Shown: positions 52,068 through 60,011, counted from the first letter of the stretch. The stretch: DNA of 64,000 nt from Acidaminococcus massiliensis (GCF_900095825.1 NZ_LT608315.1:2312721-2376720); one strand, 5' to 3'. The notes: generated from the sequence alone by a model not told the origin. Numbers and translations: made by a program.

Positions 52068-52173
52068 ACCCTTCGCCTCCCCGTTATATTATTTTGTAAT
52101 GACTGATGTTCTCTTCTTACTATACATGATACAATATTTTTCAGATTTTTCAATTATACTTTCGTATATAAAT

Positions 52174-52206
52174 GAAAAAAGAGGCTGTTGCGCATGCAAC
52201 AGCCCC
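52174..52206 (-). terminator. Terminator of the ABC exporter operon
   Basis: GGGGCTGTTGC and GCAACAGCCTC pair around ATGC and are followed by TTTTTTC on the minus strand. Confidence 0.75.
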
Positions 52207-52210
52207 TTGT

Positions 52211-53017
52211 TCATTTATCCCCTTCCACCATGGCATGGAACCGTTTGAAGCCCCACCGGCCCATGAGAACACTGCTTATCACTAAGCCCAGGAGAGAATA
52301 TCCCAGAGGCATGCTCCGGATCTGGGGAGTCATCACGTACCGCAATGCCTCATTGGCGTAGACCAGCGGGTTCAGCAGTACCAGCTTCTGGAACACCGGC
52401 ACCGGATCCAGGGCATACCAGGAGAAGAAGATGGCTCCAGAGAACACCACTGGCATCAAGAAGCCAGGGAACATGGCTGCGATTTGCGGAGGCTTTACCA
52501 CTGTCCCCACCAAAAGGCCCAAAGTAGCGGAAGCCAAGGCAATCAGTACCAGTACCAGGAGCAGCAGAGGGATTTCCCCAGCCGTCATCCCCAGCTGCAG
52601 CCGGCTCCCCATGAAAATCAAGGAAATGGGCAGGACGATCAGCCCGCCGATGAAGGCTTCGATGATCCCCACCAGCATCTTGGCATAGGCCACCACGTTC
52701 CGGGAAACGGGTGCCTGGAGCCGGTCCTCGATTTCGTGCATATTGTTGAAATCCATAGTAAAGGGAATGGCCGTGCCGTGGATCCCGGTGATCAAGATGC
52801 TCATCCCCACCATGCCCGCAAACATTTGGGTGGGAAACGTCTCCGGCAGGAGCCCGATGGCTGGCAGCACATAGCCGTACACCACGATCAGCACCAGGGG
52901 CAGCATCCCCACCCGGAAGATGAATTCCTTTTTATCCCGCCACTGGGCCAGGAGATCCCGCTGGACCATAGCCCAGAAAGCCTGCTGGGTTACACTATTT
53001 TTCCGTTCTTCACTCAT
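52211..53017 (-). CDS. ABC-2 type exporter permease
   Basis: This 268-residue membrane protein has six predicted helices: VGMLPLVLIVVYGYVLPAIG, MFAGMVGMSILITGIHGTAI and others. The arrangement is that of ABC-2 permeases of the DrrB/NodJ type, including the conserved MFPGFLMPVVFSGAIFF (~180-196) and SLLGLVISSVLMGRWGF near the end. It starts at the ATG at 53017, which lies 17 bases after the ATPase stop, with GAGGAGA upstream. It forms an exporter with the adjacent ATPase. Substrate unknown (drug, lipid or metal complex). Confidence 0.88.
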   Translation of the reverse strand: MSEERKNSVTQQAFWAMVQRDLLAQWRDKKEFIFRVGMLPLVLIVVYGYVLPAIGLLPETFPTQMFAGMVGMSILITGIHGTAIPFTMDFNNMHEIEDRLQAPVSRNVVAYAKMLVGIIEAFIGGLIVLPISLIFMGSRLQLGMTAGEIPLLLLVLVLIALASATLGLLVGTVVKPPQIAAMFPGFLMPVVFSGAIFFSWYALDPVPVFQKLVLLNPLVYANEALRYVMTPQIRSMPLGYSLLGLVISSVLMGRWGFKRFHAMVEGDK

Positions 53018-53033
53018 TGTTATCGTCTCCTCT

Positions 53034-53993
53034 TCAATTGGCACTGTTCATGGCTTTTCCGGTCAGATAGACAAATACATCGTCCAAGGTCCGGGTGGAA
53101 AGAGAAATGTTCTGGAGGGTCCGCTGCTTGTCTTCCGTCCAGCGGATCACCCCGTCAAAATCCGGTTTGCCTTCCAGATACAGCTGCAGCACGCCGTTCT
53201 GGACCTTGGCACTGGCCACTCCCGGCAGTTTGGCGGCAGCATCCACCAGCCGGTCATCCACCTTGTCCAGCTTCAGGGACAGGATGTTCCTGGAGGGGAT
53301 CATGGCTTTCAGCTGGTCCGCCGTACCCATGGCCTTCAGTTCGCCTTGGTTCACAATGGCGATATTGTGGCAGAACCGTTCTGGTTCTTCCATATAGTGA
53401 GTGGTGAGGAAAATGGTGGTCCCCTTCCGATTCAGCTCCAGCATATTCTCCCAGAGGATTTCCCGGTAATTGGGATCCAACCCCGTCGTAGGCTCATCCA
53501 GGAAGAGGATTTCCGGGGTGTGCATCATAGCCCGAGCGATTTTCAGCCGCTGGGCCATCCCACCGGAAAAGCCCCGGACATAATCATCCTGCCACTGGGT
53601 CAGCCCGAATTTCTCCAGGTATTCATCGGCCTTTTTTTCTGCTTCCACCGGATCCATCCCAAAATACCGAGCGTGGAACAAGAGATTTTCCCGGGCGGTC
53701 AGAGAGCGGTCCAAGTTGTTGTGCTGGGCCACGACCCCGATCCTGCTCCGGGCGGTGATGGGATCCTGCAGCACCGAATCCCCATCCAGCAGGATCTCTC
53801 CTCCATCCGGTTTCAGCTGGGTGGTCAGCATGCTGATGGAAGTACTCTTCCCGGCTCCGTTGGGTCCCAGGAAACCGAAGATTTCTCCCCGTTCCACTGA
53901 GAATGAAATCCCTTTCACTGCCTTGACTACATGACCGCTTTTCAGATGGAATGTTTTCTGCAGGTCTTTGACCTGTAAAATCAAATCGCTCAT
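53034..53993 (-). CDS. ABC exporter ATP-binding protein (DrrA-like)
   Basis: This 319-residue ATPase has Walker A FLGPNGAGKSTS (~39-50), Q-loop VAQHNN, signature VRGFSGGMAQRLKIARAM (~136-153), Walker B ILFLDEPTTGLDP (~159-171) and the H-loop TTHYMEEPERF. A C-terminal domain (~230-319) is of the daunorubicin-resistance type. ATG at 53993 with GGGAGGG upstream. It is first in a two-gene operon with the permease, driven by a near-perfect promoter that contains a palindrome. Confidence 0.92.
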   Translation of the reverse strand: MSDLILQVKDLQKTFHLKSGHVVKAVKGISFSVERGEIFGFLGPNGAGKSTSISMLTTQLKPDGGEILLDGDSVLQDPITARSRIGVVAQHNNLDRSLTARENLLFHARYFGMDPVEAEKKADEYLEKFGLTQWQDDYVRGFSGGMAQRLKIARAMMHTPEILFLDEPTTGLDPNYREILWENMLELNRKGTTIFLTTHYMEEPERFCHNIAIVNQGELKAMGTADQLKAMIPSRNILSLKLDKVDDRLVDAAAKLPGVASAKVQNGVLQLYLEGKPDFDGVIRWTEDKQRTLQNISLSTRTLDDVFVYLTGKAMNSAN

Positions 53994-54043
53994 ACCAAAC
54001 CCTCCCAAGATCAAGAGCATAGCTCTTGTTGAATTATTACCAT

Positions 54044-54105
54044 TACCCCGTATGGGTATTTCTTATTACGTGTTGTATTATATACCCCATATGGGTATAT
54101 GTCAA
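54044..54105 (-). promoter_or_regulatory. Promoter of the ABC exporter with two TACCCC-TATGGGTA palindromes
   Basis: On the minus strand TTGACA (54105-54100) and TATAAT (54082-54077) are spaced by exactly 17 bases, a full consensus. The palindrome TACCCCATATGGGTA (54083-54097) fills the spacer. A second copy, TACCCCGTATGGGTA (54044-54058), lies just past the predicted transcript start. Placement is typical of repressor operators. The ACCC/GGGT palindrome type resembles sites of CsoR/RcnR/CstR-family metal or sulfur sensors, but other repressors are possible. Confidence 0.7.
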
Positions 54106-54108
54106 CAA

Positions 54109-54147
54109 AAAAAAATAAGGTGCTGCACAAAACTTGCAGCACCTTCC
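54109..54147 (-). terminator. Terminator of the Wzi-like gene
   Basis: AAGGTGCTGCA and TGCAGCACCTT form an 11-bp stem followed by ATTTTTTTTT on the minus strand. Confidence 0.85.
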
Positions 54148-54182
54148 GTCAGCAGGCAGCGGTCAAAAGTCGACAGCTCCCT

Positions 54183-55697
54183 TTAAAACTCCCACTCTGC
54201 TTCTGCTCCGGCAAACAGGGCGTGATCCTTGCTTCCCTGCTTCACCGCAGCATACCCCACGGTCCCATTCAGGTAGAGATTTTCTTTCAGTTTCTTCCGT
54301 CCCGTCAGCCCCGCTTCCTGGACCACAGGTCCATCCATCCCCCGTTCTCTTTCCGTCCGCTGGTAATAGAGCCCCAGCCGGTCCGCTCCGGGGAAATAAT
54401 GGTTCACCCTGGCATAATACTTCCGGGCATCGCTGCCCATGGCATCTCCCAGGATATCTCCGCTGTAGGTCCAACCGTCTTGGTACGTCCCATGGGTATA
54501 CCAATCCTGGTTGGTATAGGCGGTTTCCAGGAGCAGGTCCCAGGAACCGTCCTTCGTCAGTTGGGGGAAATAGACCCCGCCCCGGTATCCCCAATCCGAA
54601 GGCAGCCCATGGGCCTGGTCCTCTCCGTACATTTCTCCATAGAATTGGACCCCTGGCAGACGGAAGCGGAAATCCAAACCGGCAATGTCATCCCATTTGT
54701 CCTTATGGTCCGCATTGTGTCCGTAGCTCCACTTGCCCCAGTCGTGGGAATCCAATCCATTGCCGTCCCCTCCCAGGAGGGATACCCGGGAAAGGCCCAG
54801 GGTGAACCATCGAGCAGGGGTCACATCCAATCGCAGTCCCAGGAGTCCCGGGTGATTGTAATCCTGCCGGCCCCAGCCCGCTGCATCCGCAGCCCGGTCC
54901 CCATCCAGCCGTCCATAGAAGGCGTGGAAATCCACCTGGCCCAGGAACCGGAAAAAGCCTCCGGCTTGGATGGGTTCGTTCAGGTGAGCCTGGATCAGGG
55001 TCAGGGGTTTCATATTATTTCCCAGGAGCAGGTTCCCACTAGCACCCTGGCCCCAAACCAGGGCTTCCCGGCCCAATTCCCAAGCCCAGGCTCCGGTCCG
55101 GGTCTTCACATAGGCTTCTTCCAGGCTGGCCGTCCCTTCATTGTCTTTATCCCAGGCAGCCCTTCCCTGGATTCCCAAGGCCACTTCGCTGCCCAGATTC
55201 CCGGAAGCTTCCAGTTCGGCACCCAGTCCACCGTTCCGGCCGATTTTGTGCCCGTTCTGTTGCTCTCCGAAGGGTGCCCATTCGCTGGCCGTCCGCCTGT
55301 CCCGGTAGGTGAACCGGTCACTGTGGAGATACCCGGTACCGAAAGTCAATTTCCGCAGCCGGAAGGGATCTTGCCCCTTGCCTTCCCCCTGGAGGGCTGC
55401 TGCTTCCGGTGCCACCAGCTGTTTCAAGGCAGCCAGGTCGTCAGCCAAATAGGCCGGCAGGGGCTTTTCCGCTGCCTTCCTTTCCGCTTCCAGTACCCAT
55501 CGGGCCATCTGCTGCCGGCTGTAGGGACGCGCCCCATTGGGCAGGGAATCCAGATACCCCATTCCGGACAGTTTGTCGATACTGTCATAATAATGGCTGT
55601 CCACCGGGACATTGGCCGATACCTGGGCCCGAGCCGGCGCAGAAAAGGAAAAAGCCCCCGCAAATAGGGACAGCAGCAGCAAACAGGATTTATTCAT
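54183..55697 (-). CDS. Wzi-like capsule-assembly outer-membrane beta-barrel protein
   Basis: Wzi-type proteins are outer-membrane barrels that anchor or assemble surface polysaccharide. The 504-residue product has a signal peptide cut after APARA, a short N-terminal region with VPVDSHYYDSIDKLSGMGYL reminiscent of the family, and a large barrel. The barrel has motifs such as WELGREALVWGQGASGNLLLG (~205-225, quoted in part) and YFPQLTKDGSWDLLLETAYT. It ends AEWEF with a terminal Phe. AAGGAGG precedes the ATG. It is a single gene with its own terminator; no capsule locus is nearby. Confidence 0.82.
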   Translation of the reverse strand: MNKSCLLLLSLFAGAFSFSAPARAQVSANVPVDSHYYDSIDKLSGMGYLDSLPNGARPYSRQQMARWVLEAERKAAEKPLPAYLADDLAALKQLVAPEAAALQGEGKGQDPFRLRKLTFGTGYLHSDRFTYRDRRTASEWAPFGEQQNGHKIGRNGGLGAELEASGNLGSEVALGIQGRAAWDKDNEGTASLEEAYVKTRTGAWAWELGREALVWGQGASGNLLLGNNMKPLTLIQAHLNEPIQAGGFFRFLGQVDFHAFYGRLDGDRAADAAGWGRQDYNHPGLLGLRLDVTPARWFTLGLSRVSLLGGDGNGLDSHDWGKWSYGHNADHKDKWDDIAGLDFRFRLPGVQFYGEMYGEDQAHGLPSDWGYRGGVYFPQLTKDGSWDLLLETAYTNQDWYTHGTYQDGWTYSGDILGDAMGSDARKYYARVNHYFPGADRLGLYYQRTERERGMDGPVVQEAGLTGRKKLKENLYLNGTVGYAAVKQGSKDHALFAGAEAEWEF

Positions 55698-55799
55698 AAC
55701 AGGAAAGCCTCCTTGGGGATTGATGGAATTCTAGCAGGAAGTTCAGGCCATTTTGTCAGTCCATTATACCATAAACCGCTTCTGTCGTGACAGAATTCT

Positions 55800-55808
55800 G
55801 TATGGTAA
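55800..55808. repeat. Target-site duplication, left copy (ISLre2 element)
   Basis: GTATGGTAA is repeated exactly at 58976-58984, just outside the other inverted repeat. Confidence 0.85.
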
Positions 55809-56012
55809 GTATGTGTCAACAAGTTCTCGGTGAAACCTTCATTGCCGCATAGTTATTCAGAAATAGGGTCAAAAATTTTTTATCGTTGCTTCGAGGTCGA
55901 CGACGTAGACCAACTATATAAAGTCAAGCCAATTTTAAAATAAATTTCAGTTGCTATGGATCTTGGCAAAAGGGCGCACCTACCCAAGCCCCCTCTTGTG
56001 GGCTTAAAAAAA

Positions 56013-57182
56013 TCAAGCTAAATAAGGGCAGCCACTAATACCAAGCCGGTAAATCAATCGGATCAGTTTCTTGGCTACATGGGACAAAGCGACTTTGTAA
56101 GGTTTGTGTTCTGACAGTTTCTTTTCAAGGTATTCTTTGAATTTCGGTACGTTCTGTGCAACCAGGCGGGCGGCAAGGTACAGTGTCTTTCGCAGATAGG
56201 GGGATCCTCTTTTTTCCATCTTGTTATGCTTCGAATGGTAGTTTCCAGAGTCATGTTTGGAAGGTGACATCCCTGCGTAAGCAAGGAGCTTGTCGACATC
56301 CGGAAAACGCTTGAAATCACCAACTTCGCCCAGAATGCTGGCACAAAGGGTATAACCGATCCCTGGTATGTCAATAATCGAAGATTCTTCCTGGTCCACC
56401 ATTTCCTTAAGCTTCTCATCGATTTCAACGATATGCTGCTTCAACACTTCAATATCCGTAATGGTATGGACGAGTTCCATAGAAGCCGAAAGCGAGACTT
56501 TACCGATAGAACGGCATGCTGCCTGGTGGATTTCCAAAGCCTTGCTTTTGTCAAATCTCCCCTGTGAGGCATCACTTAACAGGCGCGTCAGCCGCTTCAT
56601 GCTGCAATGAGCAATCTGTTCATGGCCAGGATAGGCTTTTAGAAGCGCATAGATTGAAGCAAGATGGATGGAAGATGTCAGCCCTTCCAGCTCTGGGAAT
56701 AAAATCGTAACCAGACGGGAAACTGATATCTTTAGCTTGGAACACTTCTGCATGGTTTGAGATCTGTAACGAGAGAGTGATTTCATTTCCTCGTTATGGT
56801 ACAATGAAGAAGAGTAGGTTTGGGATCCTTTCCCTGACACAATCATCTGTGCAATAGCGCAGGCATCGACTTTATCAGTCTTGGTCTTACGCAGGCTGAA
56901 TCCTTGCTTGTATCTATTCGTGAGAAGCGGATTGAAAGTGAGCAGTGGAAGGTCATGTTCTGAGATGAAATGGGCGAGATTCGAGGAATAGTGACCGGTT
57001 GCTTCCAATCCTACTCTTATTTTATCTTTTGGAATGCCCAGTTCAGAAATCTTGGAAAGGAGCATGTCAAAGCCTTCCCGTGAATTGGGAAATGTAAAAG
57101 ATTCAACTGTTTTCAATGCATCCGAGTCAATGATACAGCAGTCATGTTTCCGCTTTGCAACGTCAATTCCGATACAAAGCAT
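56013..57182 (-). CDS. IS110-family recombinase (DEDD/Transposase_20)
   Basis: This 389-residue recombinase begins MLCIGIDVAKRKHDCCII, with the first Asp of the RuvC-like DEDD site. GLEATGHYSS (Glu, ~62) and KTDKVDACAIAQ (two Asp, ~100-112) follow. The C-terminal Transposase_20 domain carries SSIIDIPGIGYTLCASILGE (~262-281) and YAGMSPSKH plus KRGSPYLRKTLYLAA (~300-335), the region of the catalytic Ser. I start at the ATG at 57182, preceded by AAAAGGAGG; the open frame upstream overlaps the putative guide RNA. The protein appears intact. In this family target and donor choice is set by an RNA from the element. Confidence 0.93.
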   Translation of the reverse strand: MLCIGIDVAKRKHDCCIIDSDALKTVESFTFPNSREGFDMLLSKISELGIPKDKIRVGLEATGHYSSNLAHFISEHDLPLLTFNPLLTNRYKQGFSLRKTKTDKVDACAIAQMIVSGKGSQTYSSSLYHNEEMKSLSRYRSQTMQKCSKLKISVSRLVTILFPELEGLTSSIHLASIYALLKAYPGHEQIAHCSMKRLTRLLSDASQGRFDKSKALEIHQAACRSIGKVSLSASMELVHTITDIEVLKQHIVEIDEKLKEMVDQEESSIIDIPGIGYTLCASILGEVGDFKRFPDVDKLLAYAGMSPSKHDSGNYHSKHNKMEKRGSPYLRKTLYLAARLVAQNVPKFKEYLEKKLSEHKPYKVALSHVAKKLIRLIYRLGISGCPYLA

Positions 57183-57189
57183 AAAAATC

Positions 57190-57414
57190 AACCTCCTTTT
57201 TTTGAATTGGCAGCTGTGCATCAAAGCCACAGAGACTTCATCATAATGTATCCTCGCTAGATATGAACCGTCGAGCGGTATCCAACTCATTAACAAATTG
57301 AATGAAGTCTGTGGTCGGACTCTACGAAAACCGTCAAGCGGTAGGGGTTCGCAACCGATCCACAGCTCCATTCTAATCGTACCGTAATTCACTATAAAAG
57401 AGAATATCTGGTAC
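57190..57414 (-). ncRNA. Putative bridge RNA of the IS110 element
   Basis: The non-coding stretch upstream of the recombinase can fold as known IS110 bridge RNAs do. A 5' hairpin (GTACC 57414-57410 with GGTAC 57383-57379) is followed by a loop closed by CTGTGG (57365-57360) and CCACAG (57314-57309). A second loop is closed by the perfect 8-bp GACTTCAT (57309-57302) and ATGAAGTC (57241-57234). Each loop has an inner ACCGC-TNGA-CGGT hairpin. Loop 1 contains GCGAACCCC and CGTAG, similar or complementary to the reconstructed target. Loop 2 contains AGTTGG and CGAG, similar or complementary to the element ends. Exact ends are not known. Confidence 0.7.
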
Positions 57415-57430
57415 AACTCTATTATACGAG

Positions 57431-57779
57431 GGGGGTCGCCGCAGGCAAACCCGTCCCGGCCTCCCAGAGGGAAAAAGTCCTCCTATACCCGTACTGACCT
57501 GCACCTCACCCTTCCGCTGGGAGGGCAGACCCGTTCGTCCCTGGCGGGAGGCTCACAGCCTATCGCCTTGCCCTGACGGTCAAAGGCTGCGGCTACGGAC
57601 CAGGAAGCCAAATGATCTCGCCCGCGTGCTCCACCCGTTAAGCGACCACTGTCGATGTTATCCCGCCGACTCCTCCTGGGCCTGCCCTCCCGGCTCCCGG
57701 GGTATCGACGTATACCCGCAAAGAGTACCAGCATAGCCGGAGGCCAAGTCCGCCCTGCAGGGGCGGGGGACCGTCCTTA
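57431..57779 (-). other. GC-rich, hairpin-rich non-coding 3' region of the ISLre2 element
   Basis: About 350 bases lie between the reconstructed transposase stop and the IS110 insertion. The composition is strongly GC-rich with many short inverted repeats, e.g. CCGCCC-CTGCA-GGGCGG, GGGTAT-ACGTCG-ATACCC, and CCTCCCAGAGGG-type stems. Open frames (e.g. 83 codons on the minus strand) are Arg/Gly/Ala-rich and not protein-like. I do not recognise a known RNA. It may be a structured RNA or an end structure of the transposon. Its first 40 bases (57431-57470, plus strand) match 63791-63830 (minus strand) at 32 of 40 positions. Confidence 0.5.
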
Positions 57780-58865
57780 TTACCAGTTCAGTGCTGCGGC
57801 CAACTGTCCCATGGGACTGCTGCTGGGACCGTAATTGGCAATTCTACACTGATGGGTACCTACGTGAGGGACGAATATCGGCTTTTTCACCGCTTCTCTC
57901 ACCGCATTCCGCTACTCTTTCCGGGTTTTCAACGGCATAACGCACAAATCTCCTGCCAGGGCCTGCTCCAGGTCAGCGTTCTTCAGGCCACTGATCACCT
58001 TGACCATTGCCAGGCCGCCTCTATAGCTCCAGCGCCGTCCCTGTTTCTTCATCCGATAGGTATACGTCCGATGGTTGCTTTCACAAGTCCCCAGCCCTTC
58101 CCGACAGTCTTCCAGTCCCTCCCTCAGCGGCAAAGGAGTCAGCCATTCCCAGTTACGTTCCAAATAAGCCCGCAGTTTCCTGACGTCCTCTTCCTCTTCG
58201 GCAGTGCTGGCTTCTCCTTCCAGCATGTCCAGGCAGCAGTGGACACCCTCCAGGTCGTGTTGCCAGACCTTGTGATGGAAACGGTCAACCACGCTGCCCT
58301 TTAGCTGCCCTTTCATCAGGACACCGTCTCCCTCGATGAACAGGTATTTTGGTTTTTCCAATGGTTCATCACTGCAGAAGGCCGGGTTGGCTTGGAATTC
58401 CTCGTACTGGGCGTACTTGTCTCCCACCGTCCTGACCATCCTGCCTACTGTCTGATGGCTGATATCCAGCGGAGTCAGGGTATTCACTGCCTCAGCTGCA
58501 GCCCGATAGACGCTGCCGGCTGCCACTTTGGTTACTGAGTACAGGAGCAACGGAGAATACCGTTGATAAGGTGACAGACCCAGGATATTATCCAAAGGAT
58601 AGAATGGCTTTCCGCCTTCGCGCCGGACCAGACGGCGGGAAAATGTGACCGTCCCGAACATGCAAAGCACAGTACGCTGGTCGATCCGCAGTACTTCCTG
58701 TTTTCCCGCATACTGCCTGGCCATCTCAGCATCGTAAATCTCCAGAGCCCGGGCGAAGGCCTGGGACTGGAGCTCGATTCCCCGCCGCCAGACCTCCTTT
58801 TCCAGTGCCAACCCGTTGGAACACCCCTTCATTAAGTTGATGGATTCTGATACAATGAAATCCAT
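57780..58865 (-). pseudogene. ISLre2-family (UPF0236) transposase, internally deleted and with an amber stop
   Basis: The frame starts at 58865 (AGGAGAGAAGG upstream) with MDFIVSESINLMKGCSNGL and has family N-terminal features (ALEIYDAEMARQYAG, PLDISHQTVGRMVR, LFIEGDGVLMKG). It then jumps straight to VVDRFHHKVW and the normal C-terminal GTCESNHRTYTYRMKKQGRR. Compared with intact relatives (~450-480 aa) about 110-130 residues of the catalytic middle appear to be missing. After KTRKE an in-frame TAG (57912-57914) stops it, although 43 more in-frame codons to TAA at 57780 encode a conserved-looking tail (ANYGPSSSPMGQLAAALNW). It is almost certainly inactive. Confidence 0.75.
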
Positions 58866-58975
58866 GGAAGACCTTCTCTCCTATCTGTAGTGGTGTGGTA
58901 ACTAATACTATAGGTCTTCCTTTTTGCAAGTTTATAAGGGATTATTCATTTCACCGAGAACTATTTTACACTAAG

Positions 58976-58984
58976 GTATGGTAA
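58976..58984. repeat. Target-site duplication, right copy (ISLre2 element)
   Basis: GTATGGTAA is identical to 55800-55808 and directly abuts the right inverted repeat. The bases on either side do not extend the match, so the duplication is exactly 9 bp. Confidence 0.85.
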
Positions 58985-58992
58985 TGACTCCA

Positions 58993-59032
58993 CAAAAAAA
59001 AGCGTGCCGCGAAAATCGCAGCACGCTTTTTG
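58993..59032 (-). terminator. rpsI terminator
   Basis: AAAGCGTGC and GCACGCTTT pair with an inner GCGA/TCGC and are followed by TTTTTTTG on the minus strand. Confidence 0.85.
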
Positions 59033-59058
59033 TACTTTCCAGTCCCCAAAATGGGTAA

Positions 59059-59451
59059 TTATCTCTTGGAGAACTGGGAAGCCTTTCTTGCTTTTTTCAG
59101 GCCGTATTTGCGGCGTTCCTTTTCCCGAGGATCGCGGGTCAGGAGACCAGCTTTCTTCAGCAGAGGACGGAAATCAGCATCCACTTTCAGCAGGGCACGG
59201 GCAATACCATGACGGATTGCACCAGCCTGGCCGGAAATCCCACCGCCAACAACATTGGCAATGACATCATATTTGCCCAAGGTTTCGGTAGTATCCAGCG
59301 GTTGACGGACTACCAGTTCCAGGGTCTTCAGGCCGAAATACTGACCCAGTTCACGGCCGTTCACTACGATCTTGCCTTCGCCCGGAACAAGGCGAACACG
59401 GGCAACAGAGCTTTTGCGGCTGCCAGTTGCATCATACGTAACTTTTGCCAT
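59059..59451 (-). CDS. rpsI: 30S ribosomal protein S9
   Basis: S9 contacts tRNA in the P site through its C-terminal tail. The 130-residue product has the expected sequence: [48 protein letters not shown] (~65-83) and the terminal basic tail [16 protein letters not shown], ending in the Lys-Arg that reaches the decoding centre. AGGAGAGGAG precedes the ATG. It is 20 bases after rplM and makes the standard rplM-rpsI operon. Confidence 0.97.
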   Translation of the reverse strand: MAKVTYDATGSRKSSVARVRLVPGEGKIVVNGRELGQYFGLKTLELVVRQPLDTTETLGKYDVIANVVGGGISGQAGAIRHGIARALLKVDADFRPLLKKAGLLTRDPREKERRKYGLKKARKASQFSKR

Positions 59452-59471
59452 TTTCTAGTTCTCCTCTCCTC

Positions 59472-59909
59472 TTAGCGAATATCGATGGTCAGAACTTCAG
59501 GCTTTTGTGCAGCATGAGGATGTTCAGAACCAGCGTATACATGCAGTTTCTTGATGATCTGATTGCCCAGACGGTTATGGGGAACCATCCCACGGACAGC
59601 CAGTTCAACCATTCTTACAGGGTCGTTCTTCAGCATATCCCCTGCTTTGGTGTATTTATCGCCGCCCAGATACCCGGAATGACGGAAGTAAATCTTCTGG
59701 ACCAGTTTCTTGCCGGTCAGTTTCACCTGAGCAGCATTGATGATGATCACGTGATCACCGGTATCCATATGCGGGGTAAAAGTCGGTTTATTTTTACCGC
59801 GGAGCACTTTGGCAACTTCTGCAGCCAGGCGGCCCAGAGTCTTGTCAGCGGCATCCACTACATACCATTTGCGTTCAATGGTAGCCGGGGTGGCCATGTA
59901 TGTTTTCAT
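59472..59909 (-). CDS. rplM: 50S ribosomal protein L13
   Basis: L13 is an early assembly protein of the 50S subunit. The 145-residue product has [60 protein letters not shown] (in part) and the family signature [24 protein letters not shown] near the C-terminus. AGGAGG is upstream. It is first in rplM-rpsI and is preceded by a ~95-base leader that may control it. Confidence 0.97.
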   Translation of the reverse strand: MKTYMATPATIERKWYVVDAADKTLGRLAAEVAKVLRGKNKPTFTPHMDTGDHVIIINAAQVKLTGKKLVQKIYFRHSGYLGGDKYTKAGDMLKNDPVRMVELAVRGMVPHNRLGNQIIKKLHVYAGSEHPHAAQKPEVLTIDIR

Positions 59910-60005
59910 CCTTATTCCTCCTAATACAAACTCAAACTTGAACTGTATCCAGTGATGAGTCTTTGGGTACGGGCCGGGGCTAACGGCGCATACTCAAAGT
60001 GATAC
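59910..60005 (-). promoter_or_regulatory. rplM leader, possible L13-type autoregulatory leader
   Basis: The leader of about 95 bases contains GGCGCCGTTAGCCCCGGCCC-like GC-rich inverted segments and precedes AGGAGG. L13 leaders exist in Firmicutes, but I cannot confirm this fold by eye. Confidence 0.35.
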
Positions 60006-60011
60006 CGTAAT

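Larger units (their letters stand above)
55907..57430 (-). mobile_element. IS110-family element, copy 1
   Basis: The element is ~1.52 kb and runs on the minus strand: left end near 57430, non-coding region 57183-57420, DEDD recombinase gene 56013-57182, short right end 55909-56012. There are no terminal inverted repeats, as expected for IS110. The right boundary comes from comparison with 63931-64000, identical over 70 bases and then different. The left boundary is inferred from a CT dinucleotide present at both ends (57430-57429 and 55908-55907), taken as the core, and from the promoter geometry described in the findings. Codon use and GC differ from the GC-rich host element. Confidence 0.8.
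55809..58975 (-). mobile_element. ISLre2-family element, interrupted by an IS110-family element
   Basis: The inverted ends are GTATGTGTCAACAAGTTCTC-GGTGAAA (from 55809) and, on the other strand from 58975, CTTAGTGTAAAATAGTTCTC-GGTGAAA. They match at 21 of 27 positions and are bounded by a perfect 9-bp duplication (GTATGGTAA). Inside is a UPF0236/ISLre2 transposase gene (broken), a ~350-nt GC-rich 3' region and, between 55907 and 57430, a separate IS110 element. Removing the IS110 leaves ~1.64 kb. It sits between the Wzi-like gene and the rpsI terminator, so it disrupts nothing essential. Confidence 0.88.

Noticed and set aside
57483..57734. 83-codon minus-strand ORF in the ISLre2 tail
   Set aside because: Arg/Gly/Ala-rich translation of a hairpin-rich GC-rich stretch with no ribosome site; more likely non-coding.
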